Shown here piece by piece: positions 8,091 through 15,881 of a stretch of 55,729 nt of DNA; within the stretch, counting starts at the first letter, position 1; the number at the start of each line of letters is the position of its first letter. The position numbers and the translations under genes were made by a program. The stretch is from Phycisphaeraceae bacterium (lineage in GTDB: Bacteria; Planctomycetota; Phycisphaerae; Phycisphaerales; Phycisphaeraceae): positions 1 through 55,729 of the forward strand of contig JANQKT010000011.1 of NCBI GenBank assembly GCA_028280965.1, given 5' to 3'. The notes beneath the pieces were generated by a model that was not told where the DNA came from, did no database searches, and was given only the letters and a program-made list of their open reading frames with translations.

Positions 8091-8298
8091 CGGGTTCATT
8101 CCTGGTAAGTGGGATCATCAGCGGGGCTGCAGCACAGTACGAATCATATCCAAAGAGGGCCGGTTTTCAGTATCGACGCTGAAGATCGAGCAATGCTACA
8201 CCGATTGAGCGGCCACCCGCAATCAGCCGGTCCATCGCCCCCGGGCGGGCGATGCGTTAGAATCCTGGGCCACTTTTTCAGCAGAAAGGCAGCGACAG

Positions 8299-9315
8299 AT
8301 GGCGGTACGAGTTGGCGTGATCGGCTTGGGTTTTATGGGTCAGACGCACTTGGACGCGTACGCTCGGCTGGGCGACGCTGTCGAGGTCGTCGCCATCGCC
8401 GACCAGGACCAGGACCGGCTGGGCGGCAAGCAGCAGGCGGCGGGCAACATCGAGGGCGCCAACGCCGGCGGATTCGACTACAGCAAACCCAAGAAATACA
8501 CCGATGGCAACGACCTGGTCTCCGACCCGGACATCGACGCGGTGGACATCTGCCTGCCGACGCCCGCGCACGTGCCGTTCGGCCTCAAGTCGATCGAGGC
8601 GGGCAAGCACTTGCTGCTCGAAAAGCCGATCGCCCGGACCTACGCGGATGCGATGAAGCTCGTCGAGGCCGCGGAGGCGACGGACAAGGTCGTGATGCCC
8701 GCGATGTGCATGCGCTTCTGGCCGGGCTGGACCTGGCTGAAGAAGGCGGTCGACGAGCAGGCCTATGGCAAGGTGCTCGGCGCGAGCTTCCGCCGGGTCT
8801 CGCCGCACCCCAAGGGCCCGTTCTACGCCAGCGGCGACGCGAGCGGGGGGGCGGCGCTCGACCTGCACCTGCACGACGCGGACTTCATCCAGCACCTGTT
8901 CGGCATGCCGCGGTCCGTCTCAAGCGTCGGCTACTCAAGCAAGACCAACGCGGTCGATCACATCAGCACGCACTACGGGTACGAGCAGGTCCCGCTCGTC
9001 CGTGCCGAGGGTTCGTGGGCGATGGCCGACGGCTTCGGGTTCCGTATGTCCTATACGGTGAACTTCGAGAACGCGACCGCGATGTTCGACAGCTCGGACG
9101 AACAGCCGCTGACCCTGTCACAGAACGACGAGAAGAAACCGGTCGAACTTGAAGCGGGCATGGGCTACGACCACGAGATCGCGTACTTCGTGGATTGCAT
9201 CGCGAACAGCCGACAGCCCGAGCGGGTCACGATGCGCCAGGCCGCCGAGTCGGTCCGCCTGGTCGAGGCGGAGGTGAAGAGCGTGGCGGATGGTGGGGCG
9301 GTGGTGCTGGGTTAG
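8299..9315 (+). CDS. Gfo/Idh/MocA family oxidoreductase
   Basis: A 338-residue cytosolic dehydrogenase. Rossmann motif GVIGLGFMGQTHLDAY at residues ~6-21, signature LLLEKPIART at ~110, and LDLHLHDADFIQHLFG with the conserved Asp/His of the substrate site. Length and layout are those of inositol 2-dehydrogenase-like family members. It is the first gene of a same-strand series with a ROK kinase and a TIM-barrel isomerase-like gene, so the three probably serve one sugar or cyclitol catabolic route. A palindromic hairpin separates it from the kinase, which may tune relative expression. No regulator gene is adjacent. Confidence 0.9.
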   Translation: MAVRVGVIGLGFMGQTHLDAYARLGDAVEVVAIADQDQDRLGGKQQAAGNIEGANAGGFDYSKPKKYTDGNDLVSDPDIDAVDICLPTPAHVPFGLKSIEAGKHLLLEKPIARTYADAMKLVEAAEATDKVVMPAMCMRFWPGWTWLKKAVDEQAYGKVLGASFRRVSPHPKGPFYASGDASGGAALDLHLHDADFIQHLFGMPRSVSSVGYSSKTNAVDHISTHYGYEQVPLVRAEGSWAMADGFGFRMSYTVNFENATAMFDSSDEQPLTLSQNDEKKPVELEAGMGYDHEIAYFVDCIANSRQPERVTMRQAAESVRLVEAEVKSVADGGAVVLG

Positions 9316-9343
9316 GGCTGGATCAATCCGTTCCATGGCTCCG

Positions 9344-9423
9344 GGCGGAAGCCCGGAGCAGGGATCAACAGGCTTGGGCAACGCGAGATAGCGTTTTGCT
9401 ACCGCCTGCTCCGGGCTCCCGCC
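9344..9423 (+). repeat. 19-bp intergenic inverted repeat
   Basis: Arms 9344-9362 and 9405-9423 are complementary over 19 bases with one mismatch (core AGCCCGGAGCAGG) and enclose a 42-base loop. It lies between a dehydrogenase gene and the downstream ROK kinase. There is no U-run, so it is a REP-like or mRNA-processing hairpin rather than a plain terminator. Confidence 0.7.
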
Positions 9424-9447
9424 AGGGGCGATGTCAAGCCAACAAGA

Positions 9448-10479
9448 TTGGAAACGACGAGGCCGCTACCTATCAGCAACGCTTGCCCACCAACCTGCTA
9501 CGTTGGCCTCGACCTCGGCGGCACGCGCATCAAGGCCGGCCTGCTCGACCCGTCGTGCAAGGTGCTGACGCGCCAGATCGACCCGACGCCGACCGACAGC
9601 CGGCCGGACGTCGTGGTTAAGGTGATGAATGAACTCGCGCACCGCATGGTCGAGGAGGCCGGCCTTGAATGGGACAGTGTCGGTGGCGTGGGCATCGGCG
9701 TGCCGGGCCTGATCGACAGCCGCACCGGCATCGTCCGTGCCTGCGTCAACCTCAAGGGCTGGAAGGATGTCGGCCTGCGCGAGCTGGCGGGCAAGGCGAT
9801 GGGCCGGCCGGTCGTGGTTGATAACGATGCGAATGCCGCGGCGTTTGGTGAGTATTCGTTCGCGCTCAAACGCAACGCAGGCCTGCACCACCTGGCGCTG
9901 GTCACGCTCGGCACCGGCGTCGGCTCTGGCATCGTGCTCAACCGACGCGTGTTCCACGGCGGGGGTGGGCTGGCTGGCGAGGTCGGCCACATGATCGTCG
10001 AGCCCGGCGGGCACCTGTGCCCGTGTGGCCAGCAGGGCTGCCTCGAGCGCTACGCCTCCGCCACCGCGCTGGTCCGTCAGGCGACCGAGCTCATGGCCGC
10101 GGGCAAGCGGTCCAAGCTCGAGCGCTACCTCGAAGACGGCTCGCTGTCCTCGCGCATTATCTTTGATGAAGCCAAGGCCGGCGACTGGCTGAGCCAACGC
10201 CTGGTCGAAGACCTCGCCGGCTATCTCGCGGTGGCGTGTATTAACCTCTGCCGGGTGATCGACCTGCAGGCGATCGTGATCGGCGGGGGCGTCGCCAACG
10301 CCGGCGACCTCTTGATGGACCCGCTCCGCCGGGCGTTCACCGAGCAGAACTGGGGCATCGCCGGCGGGATCAAGCCCAACCTCAACGCGACCGAACTGAA
10401 GAACGAGGCCGGTTTCGTCGGCGCCGCCGCGCTCGCGATGGCGGAGACCGGCGAGGGCATGTTTGGCTCGTTCTTGTAA
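9448..10479 (+). CDS. ROK family sugar kinase (glucokinase-like)
   Basis: A 343-residue ROK protein. The phosphate-binding motif VGLDLGGTRIKAGL lies near residue 18, the catalytic Asp is in VVDNDANAAAFGEY, and the ROK zinc site reads GHLCPCGQQGCLERYAS (CxCGxxGCxE). The C-terminal adenosine segment VIGGGVANAGDLL is intact. There is no helix-turn-helix at the N terminus, so it is a kinase and not a ROK repressor. Members phosphorylate glucose, mannose, allose or N-acetylhexosamines; this one cannot be assigned more closely. The frame opens with TTG and lacks a clear ribosome site. Its position between a dehydrogenase and an isomerase-like gene suggests a shared pathway. Confidence 0.9.
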   Translation: METTRPLPISNACPPTCYVGLDLGGTRIKAGLLDPSCKVLTRQIDPTPTDSRPDVVVKVMNELAHRMVEEAGLEWDSVGGVGIGVPGLIDSRTGIVRACVNLKGWKDVGLRELAGKAMGRPVVVDNDANAAAFGEYSFALKRNAGLHHLALVTLGTGVGSGIVLNRRVFHGGGGLAGEVGHMIVEPGGHLCPCGQQGCLERYASATALVRQATELMAAGKRSKLERYLEDGSLSSRIIFDEAKAGDWLSQRLVEDLAGYLAVACINLCRVIDLQAIVIGGGVANAGDLLMDPLRRAFTEQNWGIAGGIKPNLNATELKNEAGFVGAAALAMAETGEGMFGSFL

Positions 10480-10519
10480 GCTACCCGCTCTTTGATGTCA
10501 GCCATCCCCGGAGTGCCGC

Positions 10520-11350
10520 ATGAAACCCGCCGAGCAAGCCCTGGCGTTCTGTTCCTGGTCAACCCAGCCCAAGTGCGTGAACTGCCTGATCGCCAACGCG
10601 CGCGAGATCGGCATCAGCCGGGTGCAGCTGCACCTCAACCCGCTGTTCGAGAGCTCGGGCGACTGGGCCGACGCCGGCAGCAAGCTCGCCGACGCCGGGG
10701 TCACGGTTGTCTCGGGCATGTTCACGCCCAAGGGCGAGGACTACACGACGCCCGCGACGATCCAGGAGACCGGCGGGGTCGTGCCCGACCAGCACTGGCA
10801 GGACAACCTGATCGCGTTCCACAAGACCGCGGAGTCCGCTAAAGACTTTGGCCTGAAGTACGTCAGCTTCCACGCCGGCTTCATCCCCGAGGACGACCGC
10901 GAGTTGCACGACACGCTCGTCGGCCGGCTGCGCGAGCTCGGCGGCATCCTCAAGGATAAGGCCGGCGCCGACCTGCTCTTGGAAACCGGTCAGGAGACCG
11001 CCGACTCGCTGGACCGCTTCCTCAGCGAGGTCGACCGCGAGAGCGTCGCGGTGAACTTCGACCCGGCGAACATGATCCTCTACGGCATGGGCGATCCGAT
11101 CGCCGCCGCCGCCAAACTCGCCCCGCGCATCCGCCAGGCCCACATCAAGGACGCCACCGCGCCGCCCGCGCCGGGCGAGTGGGGCGCGGAAGTCGTCGCC
11201 GGCACCGGCGAGGTCAACTGGCCCGCGTTCTTCAAGACGCTGGACGAGGGCGGGTTCAACGGCGACCTCGCCATCGAGCGTGAGGCCGGCGACGACCGCA
11301 TCGGTGATATCAAGCAGGCCGCGGTGTACGTGCCGCAGTTCTTGGTCTGA
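10520..11350 (+). CDS. Sugar phosphate isomerase/epimerase-like TIM-barrel protein
   Basis: A 276-residue cytosolic barrel of the xylose-isomerase-like family. Ordered metal-ligand candidates are Glu in DLLLETGQE, Asp/Asn in VNFDPANMILYG, His in RQAHIKDA and Glu in LAIEREAGDD. Such enzymes interconvert keto- and aldo-sugars or dehydrate inositol derivatives (IolE/IolH-like). GGAG lies seven bases before the ATG, and the gene follows the ROK kinase by 40 bp, so both are likely cotranscribed. It lacks the Tat signal of the relative at 5574, so the block holds one exported and one cytosolic enzyme of this type. Confidence 0.88.
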   Translation: MKPAEQALAFCSWSTQPKCVNCLIANAREIGISRVQLHLNPLFESSGDWADAGSKLADAGVTVVSGMFTPKGEDYTTPATIQETGGVVPDQHWQDNLIAFHKTAESAKDFGLKYVSFHAGFIPEDDRELHDTLVGRLRELGGILKDKAGADLLLETGQETADSLDRFLSEVDRESVAVNFDPANMILYGMGDPIAAAAKLAPRIRQAHIKDATAPPAPGEWGAEVVAGTGEVNWPAFFKTLDEGGFNGDLAIEREAGDDRIGDIKQAAVYVPQFLV

Positions 11351-11414
11351 ACAACCATTTGGTGTTCGTTAGCCATCGCCTTGCAGGCGACGTCTAACAC
11401 AGCTTGTTTCCAAC

Positions 11415-11444
11415 AACAAACCCCATCAAACGACGGGGTTTGTT
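11415..11444. terminator. Bidirectional intrinsic terminator
   Basis: A perfect 10-bp stem AACAAACCCC / GGGGTTTGTT encloses a 10-base loop. A-rich and T-rich flanks allow it to work on both strands, which fits its position between convergent genes (10520-11350 plus, 11468-12379 minus). Confidence 0.85.
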
Positions 11445-11467
11445 CTGATTGAACTCAACGAACAGAC

Positions 11468-12379
11468 TCATTTAAAAATGCTGTCGTCTGCCGGCTCGGG
11501 CGCGCCCTCGACCACGTCACCACCGCCAGCGCCACCGACAGCGGGTGCCGGCGCCGGGGCGCCGGGATCGTTGTCGCTGGCCTTGACCAGGAAGATCTCG
11601 ACCCGGCGGTTGGCCTTGCTCCGGCCGCGGGCGTCGTTGGCTTCGATCGGCTGGGTAGCGCCGCGCCCGCCGGAGACGACACGCCCTGCGTTGACGCCGT
11701 TGGCGATCAGGACCCGCGCGACCGCATCACCGCGGTTGCTCGATAGGCCCCGGTTGTCGATGTGCAGCTGCCTGCCCTGGGCGGACTTGACCGGCACCGC
11801 GTCGGTGTGGCCGATGACCTGCACGTCAAAATCGCTTGCCGCGCCGCGGTTCAAGACGCCCGCCAGTCGCGACAGCGCCGTCTTCGCCGAGTCGCTCACG
11901 CTCGCCGAGCCGAGCGCGAAGGTCAGGTCGCTGCGCAGCCGGATCATCCCGCGCGCCTCGTCGTACTCCATGAGATCGGCGTTCGCCGCCGCCAGGTCGC
12001 TCAGCGCGTCGCTCACCTCCGGCGGCAGGCCCTCGACCACCACGATCTTGCCCGCGCCCTGATGCGCCTCGGCCAGCTCGGCCCGCAGCGCCCGCAGCTC
12101 GGCCCGCAGGTTGGCAACGTTCTGCTGCTCTTCGCTGAGCCGCTGCCGCAGCGCCGCGTTCGCGCCGCTCTGGTCCTGCATCGACCGGATCAGGGCGTCC
12201 TTCTCCGCGATTGTCTGCATCAGCGCCTCGACCTGCTGCTCCAACGCCACCCGGCGTTCCTCTAGCGTCCGGTTGATCGAAACCAGGTCGTCGTGGCTGC
12301 CCTGCGAGACACAGCCGGTGCCCAGCATCAGGCCCGCGGCGAGCAGGACGGCGGTCGAGAGGGTGATGGGTCGTGTCAT
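11468..12379 (-). CDS. OmpA-family peptidoglycan-binding lipoprotein
   Basis: A 303-residue envelope protein. A lipoprotein signal ends at LGTGC (Cys23). Residues ~30-110 are a predicted coiled coil rich in Glu, Arg and Leu. Residues ~150-275 form an OmpA-like peptidoglycan-binding domain with VIGHTDAVPV, the LSSNRGDAVARVL helix and a final ANRRVEIF; the Asp and Arg that hold diaminopimelate are present. A Pro/Ala/Gly-rich tail ends the protein. AAGGA sits seven bases upstream of the ATG. It should anchor the outer membrane or a complex to the cell wall, similar to Pal or to MotB-like plug domains. It is a single gene, convergent with the carbohydrate cluster. Confidence 0.92.
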   Translation of the reverse strand: MTRPITLSTAVLLAAGLMLGTGCVSQGSHDDLVSINRTLEERRVALEQQVEALMQTIAEKDALIRSMQDQSGANAALRQRLSEEQQNVANLRAELRALRAELAEAHQGAGKIVVVEGLPPEVSDALSDLAAANADLMEYDEARGMIRLRSDLTFALGSASVSDSAKTALSRLAGVLNRGAASDFDVQVIGHTDAVPVKSAQGRQLHIDNRGLSSNRGDAVARVLIANGVNAGRVVSGGRGATQPIEANDARGRSKANRRVEIFLVKASDNDPGAPAPAPAVGGAGGGDVVEGAPEPADDSIFK

Positions 12380-12533
12380 CGGTCGGTCCTTCGGTTCGTG
12401 TGTTAACGTGTGGTGATCGAAGCCGTGAGTGTAACGTTTGCAGCCCAGCGGGGGTAATCGCCCCGGAAGGGGCCCAGGGGCGTTGGGAGGAACCCCAAGG
12501 CCTGCCTGTTATCGGAATATCGCCCGATCCGCC

Positions 12534-13760
12534 ATGAAACAGCCCGGTCTCTACGTACTACACGCCGCCGCCGTTCGCGATGCCGTCGGCGTCGATGCCC
12601 GGCCGGGGTCGGTGCTGGTCCGGGACGGTCGGGTTGTCGCCGCCGGCGATCCCGAATCCCTGCCCGCTGAGCTCGTCGCCCGGGCCGAGGTGATTGACAA
12701 GCGTGATAGCCTGCTGCTGCCGGCGATGGTCAACGCGCACACGCACCTGGAACTGACGGGTATCGGCCCGCAGCCTTACGACCCGGCGGGCGGGTTCGTG
12801 GGGTGGGTGAGGATGGTGCGGTCCCACGGGCCGGAGGTTGACTCGATCTGGCATCGTTCCGTCAATCTGGGGGCAGCCCGATGCCGTGAAGCAGGTGTGC
12901 AGGCGGTCGGCGACATCGGGCTTCTTGGTGAAGTCGATTCGGTCAAGCGTGATTACTATTTAGACGGTGTTTGGTATGCGCAGTTGTTTGGTTTGGGGCC
13001 GCCTCATGATGATGACGCCGGGTTTCTGATCCGCGATGCGATCCAGGATGGCCGAAACGGGCTTCAGCCCCACGCGCCTTATTCTGCAGGGCCAGGCGTT
13101 TATGCACGGGCGGTTGAAAGCGGCTTGCCGCTTAGCACGCACCTAGCCGAGCACGCGGACGAGGCAGAGTTTGTCGGCCGATGCTCGGGCCCGATGTTGG
13201 ATTACCTGAAGGCCATCGGCAAGTGGGATGAGTCGTTTGCCGAGCACTACGGCCAAGGCCTCTCACCCGTCCAATGGATGCGCCCATACCTCGAACGCGC
13301 CGCAAGGGATGGCGGCTGGCTCGTCGCCCATTGCAACTATGTTGATGACCATGACATCAAGCTGCTCGCCGACACGAACACGCATATCGCCTACTGCCCG
13401 ATCGCCAGCGAGTACTTCGGGCACACAGGCCACCGCTACCGCGACATGCTTGTTGCGGGCGTCAATGTTTGTCTCGGCACCGATTCGATTGTCTGTGCGG
13501 ACCCCGGTGACCCGCAGCCGCTGGGCCTGCTCAGCGCGATGCGTCGGCTGTATAAGCGTGATCGAACCGATCCGCGAACGTTGCTGGCGATGGCGACCAC
13601 GCACGGCAGCAAGGCCCTGCGGCTGGGCAGCCGAACCGCGACGCTTGGGCCCGGTGCCCCGGCGCGATTCGCTTGCATTGCGATCGACCCGGATATCGAT
13701 ACCGACCCGTTAGTCCAGGTCTTAACAAGACGCGATCCCATCGAGGCGATACTTTTTTGA
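12534..13760 (+). CDS. Amidohydrolase (deaminase-like, aminodeoxyfutalosine deaminase candidate)
   Basis: A 408-residue metal-dependent hydrolase of the cytosine/adenosine-deaminase group. Metal ligands are visible: His69/His71 in NAHTHLEL, His203 in STHLAEH, His266 in VAHCNYV and Asp317 in CLGTDSI. NAHTHLE followed by the long insertion is like S-adenosylhomocysteine or aminodeoxyfutalosine deaminases, so a role in the futalosine menaquinone route is possible, but no other mqn gene is in the window. The start at 12534 is taken because family likeness begins there. The stop overlaps the TTG start of the next gene by a few bases, which suggests translational coupling. Confidence 0.85.
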   Translation: MKQPGLYVLHAAAVRDAVGVDARPGSVLVRDGRVVAAGDPESLPAELVARAEVIDKRDSLLLPAMVNAHTHLELTGIGPQPYDPAGGFVGWVRMVRSHGPEVDSIWHRSVNLGAARCREAGVQAVGDIGLLGEVDSVKRDYYLDGVWYAQLFGLGPPHDDDAGFLIRDAIQDGRNGLQPHAPYSAGPGVYARAVESGLPLSTHLAEHADEAEFVGRCSGPMLDYLKAIGKWDESFAEHYGQGLSPVQWMRPYLERAARDGGWLVAHCNYVDDHDIKLLADTNTHIAYCPIASEYFGHTGHRYRDMLVAGVNVCLGTDSIVCADPGDPQPLGLLSAMRRLYKRDRTDPRTLLAMATTHGSKALRLGSRTATLGPGAPARFACIAIDPDIDTDPLVQVLTRRDPIEAILF

Positions 13761-14656
13761 ACGACGCCAAACCTCAACTCGGCTACATCGGCTTAGGCAT
13801 CATGGGCGCGCCGATGGCGAAGAACCTGCTTGACGCGGGACACCCCATGACCGTCTGGAACCGCACCGCGGCGAAAGCACAGCCACTCATCGATGCCGGC
13901 GCGACGCTCGCCGACAGCCCGGCGGATGTGCTCACGAAGGGGGCGTCGATCGTGTTCATCAACGTCACCGATACGCCGGACGTCGAGGCGGTGCTGTTCG
14001 GCGAGCGCGGCCTGGCGAGCGCGGCTGTCGCCGGCACGGTCATCGTCGATCACTCGACGATCAGCCCGGACGCCACGCGAAGCTTCGCGGAGCGCTTGGC
14101 AAAGCAGGGCGTTGACTTCATCGATGCGCCGGTCTCGGGCGGGGATACCGGCGCAAAGAACGGCACGCTCAGCATCATGGCCGGCGGGCGACGCGAGGCG
14201 CTTGAACGCGTGCTGCCCTTGCTCAACATCGTCGGCGGCAAGGTCGCCCACCTCGGGGCCCCCGGCTCGGGCCAGGCGTGCAAGGCGTGCAACCAGGTCG
14301 CGGTCGTCACCGCGCTCATCGGCGTCTGCGAAGCGCTCGCGCTCGCCAAGCAAAGCGGCCTCGATCTGGACCAGGTGCTCGAGGTCGTCGGCGGCGGGGC
14401 GGGGGCGTCCTGGCAGCTGTCCAACCTCGGCCCGAAGATCGCCACCGCCGACCACGCGCCCGGCTTTATGATCGACCTGGTCCTGAAGGACCTCAACATC
14501 GTGCTCGACACCGCCAAACGCCAAGGGCTGCCGCTGGACGCGGCCGCGCATGTGACCTCGCTCTTTCAGCAGATCGCCGAGCAGGGCGGCGGGCGGCTGG
14601 GCACGCAGGCGATCGCGAAGGCCGTCGAGGCCGCGGGAGGTTTCCGGTTTGCCTGA
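13757..14656 (+). CDS. Beta-hydroxyacid dehydrogenase family (tartronate-semialdehyde reductase-like)
   Basis: A 299-residue NAD(P)-dependent enzyme of the 3-hydroxyisobutyrate / 2-hydroxy-3-oxopropionate dehydrogenase family. The signature GYIGLGIMGAPMAKNLL holds the dinucleotide motif, DAPVSGGDTGAKNGTLSIM is the substrate-binding loop, and Lys in SGQACKACNQ is the expected catalytic Lys. The C-terminal helical domain is complete. The start is a TTG at 13757 inside the previous gene's stop (TTGA), a coupling arrangement; a longer reading of the same frame would overlap the amidohydrolase by 88 bases with no family likeness. Candidate substrates are tartronate semialdehyde, glyoxylate or succinic semialdehyde. 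Confidence 0.9.
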   Translation: MNDAKPQLGYIGLGIMGAPMAKNLLDAGHPMTVWNRTAAKAQPLIDAGATLADSPADVLTKGASIVFINVTDTPDVEAVLFGERGLASAAVAGTVIVDHSTISPDATRSFAERLAKQGVDFIDAPVSGGDTGAKNGTLSIMAGGRREALERVLPLLNIVGGKVAHLGAPGSGQACKACNQVAVVTALIGVCEALALAKQSGLDLDQVLEVVGGGAGASWQLSNLGPKIATADHAPGFMIDLVLKDLNIVLDTAKRQGLPLDAAAHVTSLFQQIAEQGGGRLGTQAIAKAVEAAGGFRFA

Positions 14657-15053
14657 CCCTCCGACACCACCGCGCAACGATGAAGGCGACGTCGAATCAG
14701 CACAGGCCGAGCCGGTTCCCGCCGGGGTCAACCCGCTGAACCGCCACATGTGTTACCCGAGCGCATATGCCTGGCTGCTGTTGTTCTCGGCGCTCGATGT
14801 GATCCTGACGTGGGTGATCCTGGGGATGTACGGCCGAGAGGTCAACCCGATCGCGAGATGGGTGATCGATCACTGGGCACTCAACGGCATGATCGTCTAC
14901 AAATTCGCGTTGATCACGGTCTTCATCCTGATCTGTGAGGCGGTGGGGCACCTGCGCGAGGCGACCGGCCGGTCCTTGTCGCGCGTCAGCGTGCTGATCG
15001 CGGCGGCGCCGGTCGTGTGGTCGCTGTTCTTGTTGTCGCGCGTCGGCGGGTAG
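14649..15053 (+). CDS. Small membrane protein, DUF5658-like
   Basis: A 134-residue protein with a ~32-residue acidic, proline-rich cytoplasmic lead and three predicted transmembrane segments (AYAWLLLFSALDVILTWVIL, FALITVFILICEAVG, VLIAAAPVVWSLFLL). The LDVILTWVIL ... EVNPIARW arrangement resembles the DUF5658 family of small membrane proteins, whose function is unknown. It starts with a TTG that overlaps the end of the dehydrogenase gene by eight bases, so three genes (12534-15053) are chained by overlaps. A palindromic element begins ten bases after its stop. Confidence 0.6.
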   Translation: MPDPPTPPRNDEGDVESAQAEPVPAGVNPLNRHMCYPSAYAWLLLFSALDVILTWVILGMYGREVNPIARWVIDHWALNGMIVYKFALITVFILICEAVGHLREATGRSLSRVSVLIAAAPVVWSLFLLSRVGG

Positions 15054-15062
15054 GCAACCACC

Positions 15063-15175
15063 AATAGCCGCAACGCTACGCGTTGCAGGCGAGTGCTCAC
15101 AATCCGACGGCTGGGGCTTGATTGGTTTGTCGCACGCGTGTCATACTTGCCGGCGGGGCGTAGCCCCGCGGCTAT
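15063..15175 (+). repeat. Nested AATAGCCGC palindromic element
   Basis: Outer arms ATAGCCGC (15064-15071) and GCGGCTAT (15168-15175) enclose two further hairpins, GCAACGC-TAC-GCGTTGC (15070-15086) and CGGGGC-GTA-GCCCCG (15154-15168). The element sits between convergent genes and shares its termini with the hairpin at 2481-2556. It is REP-like and may also terminate transcription. Confidence 0.65.
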
Positions 15176-15202
15176 CACAAATGTGAAGCTTGAAATACGC
15201 CT

Positions 15203-15871
15203 TCAGCGGTGCCGCTCTTCGACGTACTGGCTCCAGAGCGCAGTCAGCGATCTGCCGCTTGCTTCTTCAAAGATCGCGTCGTCATACTCCGCTTTGCGGG
15301 CCGCCCTGTTCAACCGATTGACGATCCCCGGCGCGGGGCCGGCCTCCAGCCACAACAAAAACCCCGCGGTCACGCGGTAACCCTGCTTGTAACCGTCGTC
15401 GCTCTTCGGGCAGCGGAACCAGCCCTGCGGCTTGCCCTCGTAGATCGCCCAGCGGACATAATCCGCGATCCCTTCGGTCACCCACATCGGCGTGCGGCGG
15501 TACCGCTGGATGACGTGCGTCAACTCGTGGATGACCAGCCCGACATCGCCCGGGCGCTTCTCGATCCAATTCGACATGACGGTGATCGTCCGGCCCGAGG
15601 CGTGGGCGATGCCCTTGTCGCTCTTGCGGATGACCAGGCGGACTTCGTTGGGCGGCGTGAAGCCCTTGCTGGCGAGCAGATTGCTGAGCCTGGGGTGCCA
15701 CTCCTCGATCATCGCTTTTGCGTCTTCGCCCCATTTCACCAACCCCGGGTTGTCGGCGACCTGCGAGGTGTCGAGTTCGACCTTGACCTCTTGCTGCTGT
15801 GCTACAGCAGGCGCGGCTGAGCAAAACAAGATTGCGATGAGCAAACTGTTGAACAAGTGGATTGTTCCCAT
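15203..15871 (-). CDS. Secreted basic-secretory-protein-family metallopeptidase
   Basis: A 222-residue secreted protein. The signal peptide covers about 25 residues and ends in AVAQQQ. The core holds HELTHVIQRY followed by TPMWVTEGIADYVRW, the HExxH zinc motif plus downstream Glu of the basic-secretory-protein / peptidase MA gluzincins. AGFLLWLE and the final Trp-rich helix fit that family. The ATG at 15871 is preferred because the signal peptide begins there; an in-frame ATG 14 codons upstream overlaps the reductase gene. It may degrade extracellular or periplasmic protein. The family is well supported, the target unknown. Confidence 0.88.
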   Translation of the reverse strand: MGTIHLFNSLLIAILFCSAAPAVAQQQEVKVELDTSQVADNPGLVKWGEDAKAMIEEWHPRLSNLLASKGFTPPNEVRLVIRKSDKGIAHASGRTITVMSNWIEKRPGDVGLVIHELTHVIQRYRRTPMWVTEGIADYVRWAIYEGKPQGWFRCPKSDDGYKQGYRVTAGFLLWLEAGPAPGIVNRLNRAARKAEYDDAIFEEASGRSLTALWSQYVEERHR

Positions 15872-15881
15872 GGAGCCCTCG

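Noticed and set aside
6741..8108. 455-codon open frame on the plus strand opposite a Gfo/Idh/MocA gene
   Set aside because: Composition is typical of antisense to GC-rich coding DNA, and the minus-strand frame has complete family motifs.
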